Positions 51,805-61,689 are shown, counted from the stretch's first letter. The stretch: DNA of 64,000 nt from Paenibacillus alkaliterrae (GCF_021532375.1 NZ_JAKGAP010000003.1:1-64000), one strand, 5' to 3'. The notes: generated by a model from the letters alone, not told the origin. Translations and numbers: made by a program.

Positions 51805-52719
51805 TCACTTTATTTCAATGTAATCCCTTGAGTCGAGATTCGCGCTCATCCCCGTTCGATATTGGACAGGCGTAACACCGATGTTTTTCTTGAATAAGGC
51901 ATGAAAGTATTGACGGCTGCCTACGCCGATATAATCGCATATATCCATAATTGGTATGTCCGTCTGCCGGAGGAGCATCTTTGCCTTCTCCAGCCGCAGC
52001 TCCGTCAAATATTCCGTTACGGATTTTCCTAAATGCGCCCGGAAAATCCGGTGCAAATAGCCGTGATGCAAATTGACGGCTGCGGCGATGTCCTTCACCT
52101 GGATATCGCGGTCGTAATTATGATGGATGAATTGAATACATTTGTTCATGTATATATCATGCCGCGGCGATCCGCTGGAAACCGACTGACGATAGATGCG
52201 CGCGATTTGAATCAGCAATTGGGCGAATAGAAGCCCGACCATCGCTTTAGGCTCCTTGCCTATGCTATCAAGCTCAAGCACTAGCGTCTTGAGCGTATGA
52301 TAAACCTCGTTCGAATCCTTCAGCACAAAGTATGGAGCAGACGCGTTCATTAACGAGGTTAAATCCAAGTCCTCCTGGGCTACTTGTCTTATCGACGGGA
52401 AAATGGAACATTCAGAGCTTGTATTAAATTCAATATTCAGCATTCTGCACGGCGTATGCTTGTCCACGATCAGGCGATGCCGCACATTCGCATTCAGAAT
52501 AATAAATTCACCCTTTTTCAACTCGACGAGCCGGGCGGAATCCGTATCCCCGAAAATCTCGATCCGGCACAATCCGCTGATCACATACATAATTTCTACC
52601 GCATCATGGCGATGGAAGGGCATATCGAACTCCTCCCACTGCTTAAAATAATAGGCGCTTGCCGACGCCCAAACATCCCGATTCAGCCATTCCGGTTTAA
52701 ACAAAGCCGCAATTTCCAT
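51805..52719 (-). CDS. AraC family transcriptional regulator
   Basis: A 304-residue regulator. The N-terminal cupin domain has FDMPFHRHDAVEIMYVISG (metal or sugar pocket) and LKKGEFIILNANVRHRL. The C-terminal double helix-turn-helix has QVKDIAAAVNLHHGYLHRIF and IPIMDICDYIGVGSRQYFHA, then VTPVQYR. ATG 52719 follows AAGGGAG; 17 upstream codons are discarded. It likely activates the GH4 glycosidase gene downstream. Confidence 0.9.
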   Translation of the reverse strand: MEIAALFKPEWLNRDVWASASAYYFKQWEEFDMPFHRHDAVEIMYVISGLCRIEIFGDTDSARLVELKKGEFIILNANVRHRLIVDKHTPCRMLNIEFNTSSECSIFPSIRQVAQEDLDLTSLMNASAPYFVLKDSNEVYHTLKTLVLELDSIGKEPKAMVGLLFAQLLIQIARIYRQSVSSGSPRHDIYMNKCIQFIHHNYDRDIQVKDIAAAVNLHHGYLHRIFRAHLGKSVTEYLTELRLEKAKMLLRQTDIPIMDICDYIGVGSRQYFHALFKKNIGVTPVQYRTGMSANLDSRDYIEIK

Positions 52720-52807
52720 GAATTCTCTTGCTCCCTTCCAGCATATATGCTTGAATCCTCTGTCAAGCATGCAGAACCGGCTCTGTCCTGCTCATATTCA
52801 GCTGCAG

Positions 52808-53533
52808 CTAATTCGAAGCGAGCTTCACTACCGCTTTTAATGCGGCATCAATTTCGCGCTCAATCGCTTTGGCGACTACATCCGTATGCGGATCGTATTC
52901 GCCCGCGAGGTCTGTGTCGGCATAGCCGTCCAGCGCCAAAATAGCGCCAGCCCGCGCCCCGCGAAGCGCAGCTACAACGTACAATGCCGCAATTTCCATC
53001 TCGACCGCGAGCACGCCCGCCTCCTTGTACTGGCGATGCGGGATATCCACGACACCGGAGAAAAACACATCCAGCGTCACCGTTATGCCCTTTTTCACAA
53101 CGCCCTCGCTCTCAAGCGCCGACGCAAAAAGCGCTTCAGTCACTGCGCTGTCTGCAACAGCGGGATAACCTGCGGGCACGAGCTGGTGCGTAAGCCCCTC
53201 CGCCCGGACGGCAGCCGTGCTGACGATTAGGCTTCCTGCTGGATAATCTGCCGAATAAGAGCCGGCCGTACCTGCCCGGATCAGCGTCTTCACGCCGCCG
53301 CGAATCAGCTCCTCGAAGCAAACCGCCGCTCCAGGCGAGCCAACGCCATGGCTGACAACCGCCAGCTGTACGCCATCATATTTCCCGACAAACGTACGAT
53401 ACTCACGGGCGAATGCAAGCTCGCGCGCATCCGTCAGCCTCCGGGAAATCGCCTCCGCTCTACGCGGGTCACCGCAAACGATCGCATATTCCGGCAAATC
53501 CTCCGCACTCACTTGCAAGATAGGCAAATACAT
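52808..53533 (-). CDS. Nucleoside phosphorylase (uridine/purine type)
   Basis: A 241-residue PNP/UDP family enzyme that splits nucleosides with phosphate to base and pentose-1-phosphate. Visible motifs are VCGDPRRAE (phosphate loop, near residue 19), VVSHGVGSPGAAVCFEELI (near 58), RAGTAGSY (phosphate-binding, near 86) and AVEMEIAALYVVAAL (ribose-binding Glu-Met-Glu, near 173). Its ribosome site AAGGAG lies inside the last codons of the preceding sulfite-oxidase-like gene, so translation is coupled. It is the metabolic end of the nucleoside uptake operon. Uridine phosphorylase is the closest by eye. Confidence 0.88.
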   Translation of the reverse strand: MYLPILQVSAEDLPEYAIVCGDPRRAEAISRRLTDARELAFAREYRTFVGKYDGVQLAVVSHGVGSPGAAVCFEELIRGGVKTLIRAGTAGSYSADYPAGSLIVSTAAVRAEGLTHQLVPAGYPAVADSAVTEALFASALESEGVVKKGITVTLDVFFSGVVDIPHRQYKEAGVLAVEMEIAALYVVAALRGARAGAILALDGYADTDLAGEYDPHTDVVAKAIEREIDAALKAVVKLASN

Positions 53534-53535
53534 CG

Positions 53536-54210
53536 TTAATCAAACTCCTTCTTGGTCCACTCGTCCTCGGGCATCACGTACTCATCGCTGCTAAAACGCT
53601 GTTCTTTGAAAGGATCGGCGTAATTATGGAAGCCATTGCGCTCCCAGAAACCTTCGCGGTCCTCCTTCATAAATTCAATGCCCGTGATCCATTTCGCACT
53701 TTTCCAAAAATATAAATGTGGAACGATCAGCCTTAGCGGCCAGCCATGCTTATCCGTTAACGGCTGTCCGTCGAAGTGATGAGCCAGCAGAACATCCTCG
53801 CGCTGCAAATCCTCCAACGGCAAATTCGTATCATAGTCTTCATCCGCATGAATCATTACATATTTCGCATCCGGCTTCGCGCCAAGCAAAGGCAGCAAGT
53901 CAGTAAATTTCACGCCCTCCCACTCGGTATCGAGCTTAGACCAGCGCGTTACGCAATGAATGTCGCACAGCGTCTTCGTTTGCGGCAGCGCCAGCAGCTC
54001 CTCGAAGCTAAATGAGCGCTCCTCCTCTACCTCACCGAATACACGCAGCGACCAACTGCTCAAATCGTAACGAGGCACATCGCCCTCGTGAAGAATCGGG
54101 AAACGATCCGTTACCGTCTGGCCTGGCGGTACGCGGTGCGCAAGCTCGGGCGCTGCATCCGCTCTCCTTACCGCCGATACCTTCTTCAAGCGTTCTGCTT
54201 TGTTGTGCAT
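53536..54210 (-). CDS. Sulfite-oxidase-like molybdopterin oxidoreductase (YuiH type)
   Basis: A 224-residue protein with only the molybdenum-cofactor domain of the sulfite oxidase family. Cys86 in CDIHCVTRWSKLD is the expected molybdenum ligand. PRYDLSSWSLRVFGEV and HGWPLRLIVPHLYFWKSAKW are the usual flanking motifs. There is no Tat or Sec signal and no dimerisation or heme domain, so it is likely cytosolic. ATG 54210 follows GGAGG by 8 bases. It is embedded in a nucleoside transporter and phosphorylase operon, where no redox step is expected; the substrate is unknown. Confidence 0.9.
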   Translation of the reverse strand: MHNKAERLKKVSAVRRADAAPELAHRVPPGQTVTDRFPILHEGDVPRYDLSSWSLRVFGEVEEERSFSFEELLALPQTKTLCDIHCVTRWSKLDTEWEGVKFTDLLPLLGAKPDAKYVMIHADEDYDTNLPLEDLQREDVLLAHHFDGQPLTDKHGWPLRLIVPHLYFWKSAKWITGIEFMKEDREGFWERNGFHNYADPFKEQRFSSDEYVMPEDEWTKKEFD

Positions 54211-54255
54211 AGGAATAACCTCCAATTTGTATTCTTTGTAGCAGCCGGCAATCGG

Positions 54256-55179
54256 CTAGCGGGAGCTTTCGTTCGATTTACGCGCTTCCTGCATGTAGTT
54301 TTTGTCTTTAAAAAACAGCATAGCTGCAATTGTAACGATATAAGGGAGCATCATCGTGAAATGGGTCGGCATCGCAAAGCCCTGCAGCCTGATGCTTAAC
54401 GCGTCCATAAAACCGAACAATAAACTCGATGCGGCCACGCCGAGCGGATTTGACTGGCCCAGCATCGTGGCAACGAGCGCGATAAATCCTCTGCCCGATG
54501 TCATCCCTTCCGTGAACATCGTGACGTTTCCAAGCGATAGCTGCGCGCCTGCAAGTCCGCATAATACGCTGCACATCAACACGGCGCCGTATTGAATGCG
54601 CGCAACTTTGATGCCAAGGCTCTTCGCGGCCGTCGGATTCTCGCCGGCGGCAAGCAAGCGGAACCCGGTAACCGTCTTGAACAAAAACAACTGAAGAAAA
54701 ATAACGAGTAAAATAGATAAATATACGAGCGGCGAATGGCCGGACAGCGCCTCCCCGAACCAAGGAATGTCTTGCAGCAGCGGTATTTCCCATTTCGGAA
54801 GCCCGATCATATCCTTATTGTAGTATGCTCCCTTTACGTCAAAGACAGCGCGTAGCGAGAACGTGGTTAGTCCGAGAGCAAGAAAGTTCAGCGCAATACC
54901 GACGACGATAACGTTCGCCTTTAAGTGAATGCTCATATAACCAAACAATATCGAAAAGATAATCGTGCATATGACCGCAAAAATGACCGCGGCAAAAACA
55001 TTGCCGGTGAAATGGTTGCCCACGATCGCGGAAAATGCCCCCATCAGCACAAGACCTTCCAGGCCTACGTTAAATAAGCCGACGCGGGCGCACAAAGCGC
55101 CGCCTAGCGCAGCAAGCAAAATAGGCGTGACCAATCTTAGCGTTGAAGCAAACAGCGAGACATCGAATAATTGATCCAT
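54256..55179 (-). CDS. Nucleoside ABC transporter permease 2 (NupQ type)
   Basis: A 307-residue BPD_transp_2-type permease with about nine hydrophobic segments. GLFNVGLEGLVLMGAFSAIV near residue 32 and the ATPase-contact segment AAGENPTAAKSLGIKVARIQ are family features. It is paired with the larger permease one base upstream. Together with the ATPase and the BMP-family lipoprotein it forms a nucleoside importer like NupNOPQ of Bacillus. Confidence 0.92.
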   Translation of the reverse strand: MDQLFDVSLFASTLRLVTPILLAALGGALCARVGLFNVGLEGLVLMGAFSAIVGNHFTGNVFAAVIFAVICTIIFSILFGYMSIHLKANVIVVGIALNFLALGLTTFSLRAVFDVKGAYYNKDMIGLPKWEIPLLQDIPWFGEALSGHSPLVYLSILLVIFLQLFLFKTVTGFRLLAAGENPTAAKSLGIKVARIQYGAVLMCSVLCGLAGAQLSLGNVTMFTEGMTSGRGFIALVATMLGQSNPLGVAASSLLFGFMDALSIRLQGFAMPTHFTMMLPYIVTIAAMLFFKDKNYMQEARKSNESSR

Positions 55180-55180
55180 A

Positions 55181-56230
55181 TTATGACCTCGCCTTCCTGC
55201 GTTTAATGAACGAATACGTTAATTTCGCGGATACGAATAAAATAAGCACCGCCTGAATGATGCTGGAAACCTCCAGCGGCACCTCAGTATTGCGCTCCAT
55301 GCCCATCCCTCCGGTTTGCAAGGCGGCCAGCAAAATCGCCGCGATTGCGGTGCCCAGCGGATGAGAGCCTGCAAGCAGCGTCGCCATAATGCCGGACCAT
55401 GCATAGCCCGGCGATGTTAACGCTCCGTCCAAATACCGGTACTGCGTGCCAAGCACCTCGACGGAGCCCGCCAGTCCTGCAAAACCTCCGCTTACAAACA
55501 TGCTGAGGAGCATCATTTTGCCGCGTTGTACACCGCCGTAGCTTGCGAACAACGGATTGCCGCCCAGCATTCTTATCTCGTAGCCCTTCACGGTATATCT
55601 CATGAACAGAAATAGGAGCACAGCGCCAACCGCAGCCAGTATAAACCCTGCGTGCAGGCTCATCCCTTTGAACAGCTTAGGCAGCCATACGCTCTGATCA
55701 AGCATGACCGTTTGGGCCATGGCCGCAGAGCCTGTCCGGTCCTTAAGCGGATAGGAGACAAGGTAGCCGGCAAAGAGCGCAGCGATATAATTAAGCAATA
55801 AAGTCGTGATTAGCAGATTCATCCGAAATCTTGCATCAAGCCAGCCAGCGAGCGCCGACCATATTCCCCCGGAAATAATGCCGGCAATGATAGCTGCAAT
55901 AAGCTTAAACCAGCCAGGCCCTGGCAAATAAATCGCGGTGACCGCTGCGCTAAGCGCGCCAAGCACCATTTGCCCTTCCGAGCCCATATTAAAAAAACCG
56001 GCACGAAACGCAAGCGCTACCCCGAGACCGATCAAGATGATCGGCGTCGCCCTGCTTAACGTATTCGTGAAAAAATAAAAGCTTCCGAACGCGCCCTTCC
56101 ACATTTCCGCGTAGGTCTCCGCTACCGAGCCTCCGACGATTACGATGGCGATCGCACCGGCTGCCAAGCCGACGAATACAGCCAGCAGCGGCTGCAGCAT
56201 CGAACGTCCGAATTGTAACAGCTTATCCAA
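55181..56230 (-). CDS. Nucleoside ABC transporter permease 1 (NupP type)
   Basis: A 349-residue permease of the same family with a longer N-terminus. GFFNMGSEGQMVLGALSAAV near residue 82 and MLGGNPLFASYGGVQRGKMM near 230 are the characteristic segments. Its start overlaps the ATPase gene end by 8 bases. Confidence 0.92.
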   Translation of the reverse strand: MDKLLQFGRSMLQPLLAVFVGLAAGAIAIVIVGGSVAETYAEMWKGAFGSFYFFTNTLSRATPIILIGLGVALAFRAGFFNMGSEGQMVLGALSAAVTAIYLPGPGWFKLIAAIIAGIISGGIWSALAGWLDARFRMNLLITTLLLNYIAALFAGYLVSYPLKDRTGSAAMAQTVMLDQSVWLPKLFKGMSLHAGFILAAVGAVLLFLFMRYTVKGYEIRMLGGNPLFASYGGVQRGKMMLLSMFVSGGFAGLAGSVEVLGTQYRYLDGALTSPGYAWSGIMATLLAGSHPLGTAIAAILLAALQTGGMGMERNTEVPLEVSSIIQAVLILFVSAKLTYSFIKRRKARS

Positions 56231-57722
56231 CCGCTTTTCCTCCCGCCATTAACAAACTAATTTGCTCCTCTGTCGCCGAGCTTGCATCCAGCTCGCCTGC
56301 GATCTGCCCTTCATACATGACCAAAATACGGTCCGACAGCTTTAATATTTCCGTTAGCTCCGAGGAAATGAGCAATATGGCGCCGCGCTCATCCCGTTTA
56401 TTCAGGAGCTCGCCGTGGATAATTTCCATCGCCCCGACGTCGACCCCCCGCGTCGGCTCGGCGGCAATGAGAAACGGCGTCTTCTGTGCCAGCTCCCGCG
56501 CAACGATCAGCTTCTGCAAGTTGCCTCCGGACAAAAACTGTGCTTTAGTAGATAACGAGCCCGTTTTTATTCCGAAGCGTGTCACCCATTCACCCACCAT
56601 CCGACGAATGCCCGATCCGCTCAGCACGCCGTATTTTTGATGCTTCCTGGCATGGCCCATCAATCCGTTCTCCGTTACGGTGGCATCCTTCGCCACGCCC
56701 CACTGATACCGGTCCTCAGGAATATGGGCAAGTCCACACGCGCGAATGGCTCCAACGGGAGCACCCGTAACATCGTGATCAAGCAGCTTAATCATGCCCT
56801 TATCCGGCTTTAACAGACCCGATATGCTCTGGATGAGCTCCGACTGGCCGTTGCCGGAAATGCCGGCGATACCGACAATCTCGCCCTCAGCCACATCGAA
56901 GCTGATCTCGCGGAGCAGCGCCTTCGCTCCTGCTCCGTTCACCGACAAGTTCGATACCTCCAGCACAAGCTTTCCCCTATTGGTTTCATTCCGGGATATA
57001 TGTACCAAATCCCGGCCGACCATTAGTCGCGATAAATCTTCCACATTTGTATCCTTCGCTTCTACCGTACCCGTAACCTTACCGTCGCGAAGCACAGTGA
57101 TTCGGTCGGCGACCTCCATAATTTCCTGCAGCTTATGACTAATGAGGATAAAGCTTTTCCCCTGCGCGGCCAGGCCTTTTATGGCAATTAGCAGCTCCTT
57201 CACTTCAAGAGGCGTCAAAACGCCAGTCGGTTCATCCAAAATAATGACTTCCGCGCCTTGATGGAGCACCTTCAAAATTTCAACACGCTGCTGCATACCC
57301 AGCGAGCATTCCGCAACCTTCTTCCACGGATCAACCAGCATTCCGTATTGCTTGCCAAGGCGTTCCGTTTCGGCGGCTGCAGCCTTTCGGTCGAAGCCGA
57401 CTCCTTTGGAGGGCTCGCGCCCGATGACGATATTTTCGGCAATCGTAAAGGTCGGAAACAGCATGAAATGCTGATGCACCATCCCGATTTTATGCTTGAT
57501 GGCGTCAGCCGGACTCCCTAACGAAACCGGCTTCCCATTCAGCTGAATCTCGCCGCTTGTCGGACTTTCCATTCCATATAAAATCCGCATAAGCGTCGTT
57601 TTGCCTGCACCATTTTCGCCGACTAACGCATGAATTTCACCTTTGCGCAGCGAAAAATGCACGTTACTATTCGCGGTTACGCTCCCATAAGACTTCGTAA
57701 TGCTGTCCATTTGCAGCAACAT
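56223..57722 (-). CDS. Nucleoside ABC transporter ATPase, two NBDs (NupO type)
   Basis: A 499-residue protein with two fused ABC ATPase domains. The first has Walker A GENGAGKTT (near 36), signature CSLGMQQRVEILKVL and Walker B VIILDEPTG. The second has the degenerate Walker A GISGNGQSEL, signature LSGGNLQKLIVARELA and TRGVDVGAMEII. This layout is typical of sugar and nucleoside importers. ATG 57722 follows GAGAGGAG; 24 codons upstream are rejected as they run through the intergenic hairpin region. Confidence 0.93.
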   Translation of the reverse strand: MLLQMDSITKSYGSVTANSNVHFSLRKGEIHALVGENGAGKTTLMRILYGMESPTSGEIQLNGKPVSLGSPADAIKHKIGMVHQHFMLFPTFTIAENIVIGREPSKGVGFDRKAAAAETERLGKQYGMLVDPWKKVAECSLGMQQRVEILKVLHQGAEVIILDEPTGVLTPLEVKELLIAIKGLAAQGKSFILISHKLQEIMEVADRITVLRDGKVTGTVEAKDTNVEDLSRLMVGRDLVHISRNETNRGKLVLEVSNLSVNGAGAKALLREISFDVAEGEIVGIAGISGNGQSELIQSISGLLKPDKGMIKLLDHDVTGAPVGAIRACGLAHIPEDRYQWGVAKDATVTENGLMGHARKHQKYGVLSGSGIRRMVGEWVTRFGIKTGSLSTKAQFLSGGNLQKLIVARELAQKTPFLIAAEPTRGVDVGAMEIIHGELLNKRDERGAILLISSELTEILKLSDRILVMYEGQIAGELDASSATEEQISLLMAGGKAVG

Positions 57723-57803
57723 ACAAACGCTCCTCTCTTTCCATTTCCGGTTGAAACAAAAAAACGCCTCATCTGAGACAGAGAAAGCTTCCAATTTACA
57801 AGC

Positions 57804-57830
57804 AAACCGGCTGCATGGGTAGCAGCCGGC
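57804..57830 (-). terminator. Hairpin between the binding-protein and ATPase genes
   Basis: CCGGCTGC (57807-57814) pairs with GCAGCCGG (57822-57829); on the minus strand TTTGCTTG follows. The T-run is weak, so partial termination is likely. It would give more binding protein than membrane components. Confidence 0.6.
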
Positions 57831-57838
57831 AGATTAAA

Positions 57839-58894
57839 CTATTGAGCAAGCGGGTTTTTTACTGCGGTTTTACCAGATTTAATATCTTCCGCGATAGCTT
57901 TTACTTGATCGACATTTTCTTGGCCGATGAACGGGCTAAGCGCCGACGCACTGTCTCTTGTTATGAACGTAACGCCTACGCCGTCTTCCTTCAAGCCGTA
58001 ATCCGCTACGCCGTAAGCGAAGCTTCCACCGACAAAGCTTTTGACCGTCTCGTAAGCTACCGCGTCCGTACCTTTCAATTGCGAAAGCACGATATGCTCA
58101 GGATCTTCACCCGTTCTGTCCGTGTCTTGACCTGCAGTGTAGAAGCCTTTTTCCTTTGCGGCTTCGAAAACGCCGTTATCTCCTACGGCTGCCATACCCG
58201 CGATAAAGTCGGCGCCTTTGGAATGCTGAAGCAAAGCCAGCTCCTTGCCTTTAACCGGGTCTGTGAAACTTCCTACATAATTCACTAGAAACTGTGCTTC
58301 CGGATTCGTGCTCCTAAGTCCTTGCTCAAAGCCGGAAGTATATTTGCTAAGCAACGGAGCGTCCATTGCGACTACTGCTCCGACAATGTTTGTTTTTGTT
58401 GCCAGACCTGCAAGTGCGCCCATCAAGTAAGAAGCTTCATGCTCGCGGAAATTAACGCTGCGAACGTTTGGCAGGTCGACCACCGTATCGATTACCGCGA
58501 AAGCCTTATCGGGATTTTCAGTCGCTACCTTCTTAAGAGCGTCTTCCGCTTGGAATGTCGCCGTAATGATCAAATCATAGTCTTCCGCAACCGTCGCGCG
58601 CAGATTCTGCTCGAAGCCGGCAGGGTCAGTCGATTCGATTGTCTTTACTTCCGCGCCGAATTCGGAGCCTGCTTTCTTGAATCCTTCATCCATTAATACG
58701 AAAAATTTGTTAACGCCGATTTTTTCAGGCAGTACAAGCGCGATTTTCTTTTTCTCTTTCGTCTCGCCTGCCGCATTATTAGTCGCCGCGCTGTTATTCG
58801 TCGCGTTGCCTGCATCATTTTTGTTCGATCCGCAAGCCGCTGCAACCGCAACCATCAGAAACAACGAAACCGCTAAAGCAATTGCTTTTTTCAT
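57839..58894 (-). CDS. BMP-family nucleoside-binding lipoprotein
   Basis: A 351-residue lipoprotein of the BMP/Med/PnrA family that captures nucleosides for ABC import. The signal peptide is residues 1-20 with AAAC and lipidated Cys21. LPEKIGVNKFFVLMDEGFKK is the first strand-loop, and VNFREHEASYLMGALAGLAT and GQDTDRTGEDPEHIVLSQLK carry ligand-site residues typical of the family. AGGGGAG lies 8 bases before the ATG. It heads the operon that runs to the phosphorylase. I see no purine riboswitch in its leader. Confidence 0.93.
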   Translation of the reverse strand: MKKAIALAVSLFLMVAVAAACGSNKNDAGNATNNSAATNNAAGETKEKKKIALVLPEKIGVNKFFVLMDEGFKKAGSEFGAEVKTIESTDPAGFEQNLRATVAEDYDLIITATFQAEDALKKVATENPDKAFAVIDTVVDLPNVRSVNFREHEASYLMGALAGLATKTNIVGAVVAMDAPLLSKYTSGFEQGLRSTNPEAQFLVNYVGSFTDPVKGKELALLQHSKGADFIAGMAAVGDNGVFEAAKEKGFYTAGQDTDRTGEDPEHIVLSQLKGTDAVAYETVKSFVGGSFAYGVADYGLKEDGVGVTFITRDSASALSPFIGQENVDQVKAIAEDIKSGKTAVKNPLAQ

Positions 58895-59000
58895 CGTAAT
58901 CTCCCCTAAGCAATAAATGTTTTAATTCCTCTTAATCCGGCAAATTTCTCCCTTATTCTACACCAAAACGTTCTGCAAGCCTAATGAAATTTCCAATTGG

Positions 59001-59462
59001 TCACGAATTTGTAACATTAGCAGCTTCCATATTTTTGCTCATTTGTTCAAAGAGCGCCAGTGCCTGTTCCATATGGTCAGTCGTCATTCCCCCGAAGAGC
59101 TTCAACATCATTTTTGATCGCACCGATTCAATGAGCTCAACGATTTTCATGCCTTCTTGCGTGATATCCAGCATAGCGACTCGACGGTCGGCCTCTCCCC
59201 GCGTTCGCTGAACGTAGCCGAGCTCGATCAATCGGTCAGCGATGCCCGTCACTCCCCCGCTCGTAATGAGCAGCTGCTCCGCTAATGCTGTAGCTTTCTG
59301 TCCGCCCGACTGTGCCAGAATAATGAGCATTCTCCCATGTGTCATGCCAAGCCCATGCACATTGTATGTATTCCATTCCGCAATAATTAGTCTCCGAACC
59401 TGACGGAATGACTCGTCCAGCCGCTTCATTAATTCCAGCTGGTCTGCGTTTGGTTCCTTCAC
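59001..59462 (-). CDS. MarR family transcriptional regulator
   Basis: A 153-residue winged-helix regulator. LAEQLLITSGGVTGIADRLI is the recognition helix region (about 60-79), and YVQRTRGEADRRVAMLDITQ is the wing. It starts with GTG 59462 after GGGCGG-type sequence. It lies 106 bases upstream of the nucleoside operon on the same strand and might regulate it, but this is inference. Confidence 0.87.
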   Translation of the reverse strand: MKEPNADQLELMKRLDESFRQVRRLIIAEWNTYNVHGLGMTHGRMLIILAQSGGQKATALAEQLLITSGGVTGIADRLIELGYVQRTRGEADRRVAMLDITQEGMKIVELIESVRSKMMLKLFGGMTTDHMEQALALFEQMSKNMEAANVTNS

Positions 59463-59610
59463 GCTTACACCGCCCTTTTCATCTAAATCTTGTCTATGAC
59501 ACCATTATACCGTTCATCTCCAGCTTTCACTAACCTTTGTCATGCAAGCGTAAATGGCTGATGCCGTCCTTTGGCGGCAAAAGCTCGGTTCGCGGTGAAA
59601 TCTAAGCAAA

Positions 59611-59645
59611 AATACAGCTCGATCCATTTGATGGAAGCTGTTTTT
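59611..59645. terminator. Isolated terminator-type hairpin
   Basis: CAGCT (59615-59619) pairs with AGCTG (59636-59640) and CCAT with ATGG inside, with A-run before and TTTTT after. No gene ends next to it, so it may be left from a deleted gene. Nothing else is seen in 59463-59610. Confidence 0.45.
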
Positions 59646-59654
59646 ATCATAGAA

Positions 59655-59731
59655 GATAGATTTATACAGTATCTTCACGCTCCCAAGCCCTGTTTGGCGC
59701 GCTATGATCGATTTTTACAGTAACTCCTCGC
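59655..59731 (+). repeat. 51-bp-period repeat, locus 3
   Basis: ACAGTATCTTCACGCTCCCA at 59666 and ACAGTAACTCCTCGCT at 59717 are 51 bases apart, with TTGGCGCGCTATGATCGATT between. It is the same unit as at 28.4 and 42.0 kb. Confidence 0.78.
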
Positions 59732-59831
59732 TTACAATTGCTTCTAACTTAGCGACCAGTTTATTCAAACATAGATTATCACAATTACTGATTTATTCAA
59801 CGAAATGCAAATGTCATGTTTCATAGTTTTC

Positions 59832-59862
59832 AAAAAAAAATCAGCCGAAGCGTTTCGGCTGA
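59832..59862 (-). terminator. Terminator of the urease operon
   Basis: TCAGCCGAA (59841-59849) pairs with TTCGGCTGA (59854-59862). On the minus strand a run of nine T follows. It lies 36 bases after the ureD stop. Confidence 0.9.
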
Positions 59863-59898
59863 TCTCGTCTTTCGTAATAAGAGTTACCTTCACTGCCG

Positions 59899-60792
59899 TC
59901 ATCCCTGCAAAAAACGCAGCGGCGGCTTGCCGAGCAATCCGGCTCTCGCCGTGCTCCATAGCTCACGCATGAGCTGCTGAAGCGGCCAGGCTGCCGTCGA
60001 AGCCGCCATGACGGACAATCCATGCCGATAGGTCATGGATACGCCTGCTATTACAGAATGCCCGGCAGGCGCTTCGAAGCTGTCCAGCTTTGCCTGCAGC
60101 TGCTCCAAATGTATTCTACTTACCCGATCGGAAAACAGAAAAAAAGTTGCCGAGTGGGTCATATCTTCCCAACAGCCCGGCGCAGTAATCACTTGCTTGG
60201 CTGGCTCGATTCGCTGCCGCTGCGAGAAAATAAGCTCATCTCCATAATGGACCGCAAGCTCGTTGCGGAAGCAGCGGTAATCGAATTTCTCTCCGCGCAG
60301 CGTACGGCCCGGACACAGCACGTCCGCCTGCATCCATACGGAGCCAGACTTTAGCCGAACCTGCGCATCATTATGAAAGGCTGCGTTCTTATAAAGCATC
60401 ATGGCCTCCGGCATATGCTCCACGATCGCATTTTCCTCCAAACAAAAGGTCTGGCGCATGGATGAGCCTCCATAAGGCATGCTCGGATGCACCTTCATAT
60501 AGGATTGGTTCGTAATCAAGGCATGCGAGTCAGGCCCGGAGGTCCACTCCAGCTCATACCTGTCGCCATCGAGCAAACCCGGCGACACGTCCATGACGAT
60601 GACGCCAAGCTGACCGTCCAGCGGAAATGCTTTTGCTATTTTGATCGGCGCAGTGTGGTATTTGTTGTCTATGATCGTTGTCCCGTTCGGGTTTGCGAAT
60701 GATACCCGAAGTACGGATGTTCGAGCGGGTTGTTCGCTTGACTGAGAGGTTGATTCTGCTCGCGTCTCCACGTTGAAAACTCTGTTCATCAA
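59899..60792 (-). CDS. ureD: Urease accessory protein UreD (UreH)
   Basis: A 297-residue UreD, which with UreF and UreG binds apo-urease during nickel insertion. Family motifs are [14 protein letters not shown] (near residue 90), [11 protein letters not shown] (near 115), [13 protein letters not shown] (near 147) and [18 protein letters not shown]. The start overlaps the ureG stop by 4 bases. It is the last gene of the operon, followed by a strong terminator. Confidence 0.94.
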   Translation of the reverse strand: MMNRVFNVETRAESTSQSSEQPARTSVLRVSFANPNGTTIIDNKYHTAPIKIAKAFPLDGQLGVIVMDVSPGLLDGDRYELEWTSGPDSHALITNQSYMKVHPSMPYGGSSMRQTFCLEENAIVEHMPEAMMLYKNAAFHNDAQVRLKSGSVWMQADVLCPGRTLRGEKFDYRCFRNELAVHYGDELIFSQRQRIEPAKQVITAPGCWEDMTHSATFFLFSDRVSRIHLEQLQAKLDSFEAPAGHSVIAGVSMTYRHGLSVMAASTAAWPLQQLMRELWSTARAGLLGKPPLRFLQG

Positions 60793-61517
60793 GAAGCGGG
60801 ATGCGATTGGCCAGCCGGGATGCTCGAGATCTGTATCACATGAGTGTGCTCCGTTCCGCGGGCGTGCGCGACCTCATGCGTCAGCCAGCTGACGATTTCA
60901 TCCACGCCATCGCCGCCGAACAGATTCGAGAAAACGAATGGACGATTTCCGCGCATCTTCACCGTATCGGCCTCCATCACCTCAAGGCTTGCTCCAACGT
61001 AAGGCGCGAGGTCGATTTTGTTAATTACGAGCAGGTCGGAGCGCATGATGCCGGGACCGCCTTTACGGGGAATTTTTTCCCCTTGCGCAACGTCGATGAT
61101 ATAGATGAAACGATCGACCAGCTCGGGACTGAAGGCCGCAGCCAAATTGTCGCCGCCGCTCTCGATAAAGATCATATCCAGATTCTCGAACCGGCGCTCA
61201 AGCTCCTCGATCGCTTCGAAGTTCATCGACGCATCCTCGCGAATAGCCGTATGAGGGCAGCCGCCCGTTTCCACCCCGATAATTCGCTCCTCGGGCAGCA
61301 CGCCCGTTTGGAATAAAATACGCGCATCCTCCTTCGTATAAATATCGTTTGTAATGACAGCTACGTTGTACCGTTCGTGAAGCTCGCGTGTCAAGCGCTC
61401 GACAAGCGCCGTTTTGCCCGAGCCGACAGGCCCTCCGATTCCGATCCGGATCGGACGCGTGTTGTCGATAGCCTGGCTTTCCCATTCCTGGTGCGTATGT
61501 CCTTGTCCTTGGCACAT
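60789..61517 (-). CDS. ureG: Urease accessory GTPase UreG
   Basis: A 242-residue GTPase that powers nickel delivery to urease. The P-loop GGPVGSGKT is at residues 28-36, the nickel-binding Cys87-Pro-His89 in [15 protein letters not shown], switch region [18 protein letters not shown], and the G4 motif NKIDL. ATG 61517 follows GGAGG by 8 bases; a long upstream in-frame stretch is rejected. It is somewhat longer than usual (about 205) owing to an N-terminal HTHQEWE-type tail and a longer C-terminus. Its promoter or coupling to ureF is disturbed by a 457-base gap with an inserted element. Confidence 0.95.
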   Translation of the reverse strand: MCQGQGHTHQEWESQAIDNTRPIRIGIGGPVGSGKTALVERLTRELHERYNVAVITNDIYTKEDARILFQTGVLPEERIIGVETGGCPHTAIREDASMNFEAIEELERRFENLDMIFIESGGDNLAAAFSPELVDRFIYIIDVAQGEKIPRKGGPGIMRSDLLVINKIDLAPYVGASLEVMEADTVKMRGNRPFVFSNLFGGDGVDEIVSWLTHEVAHARGTEHTHVIQISSIPAGQSHPAS

Positions 61518-61689
61518 TTCATATTCCTCCATTTCGGAATTAAAAAATCTATCAAATTTAGCCGAGAGGACTCCCACTTCTACAAAGTGGTGAGGTGATT
61601 CGGATCTTCCTGAATTCGCAAAAAAGATCTTTGCTTTTAAAGAACAGTTTGGTAAAATGAAAATTAAGAACACATGTTCTTTGACAACT

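Noticed and set aside
58895-59000. Purine riboswitch before the nucleoside operon
   Set aside because: The leader is only about 100 bases and lacks the three-way-junction core.
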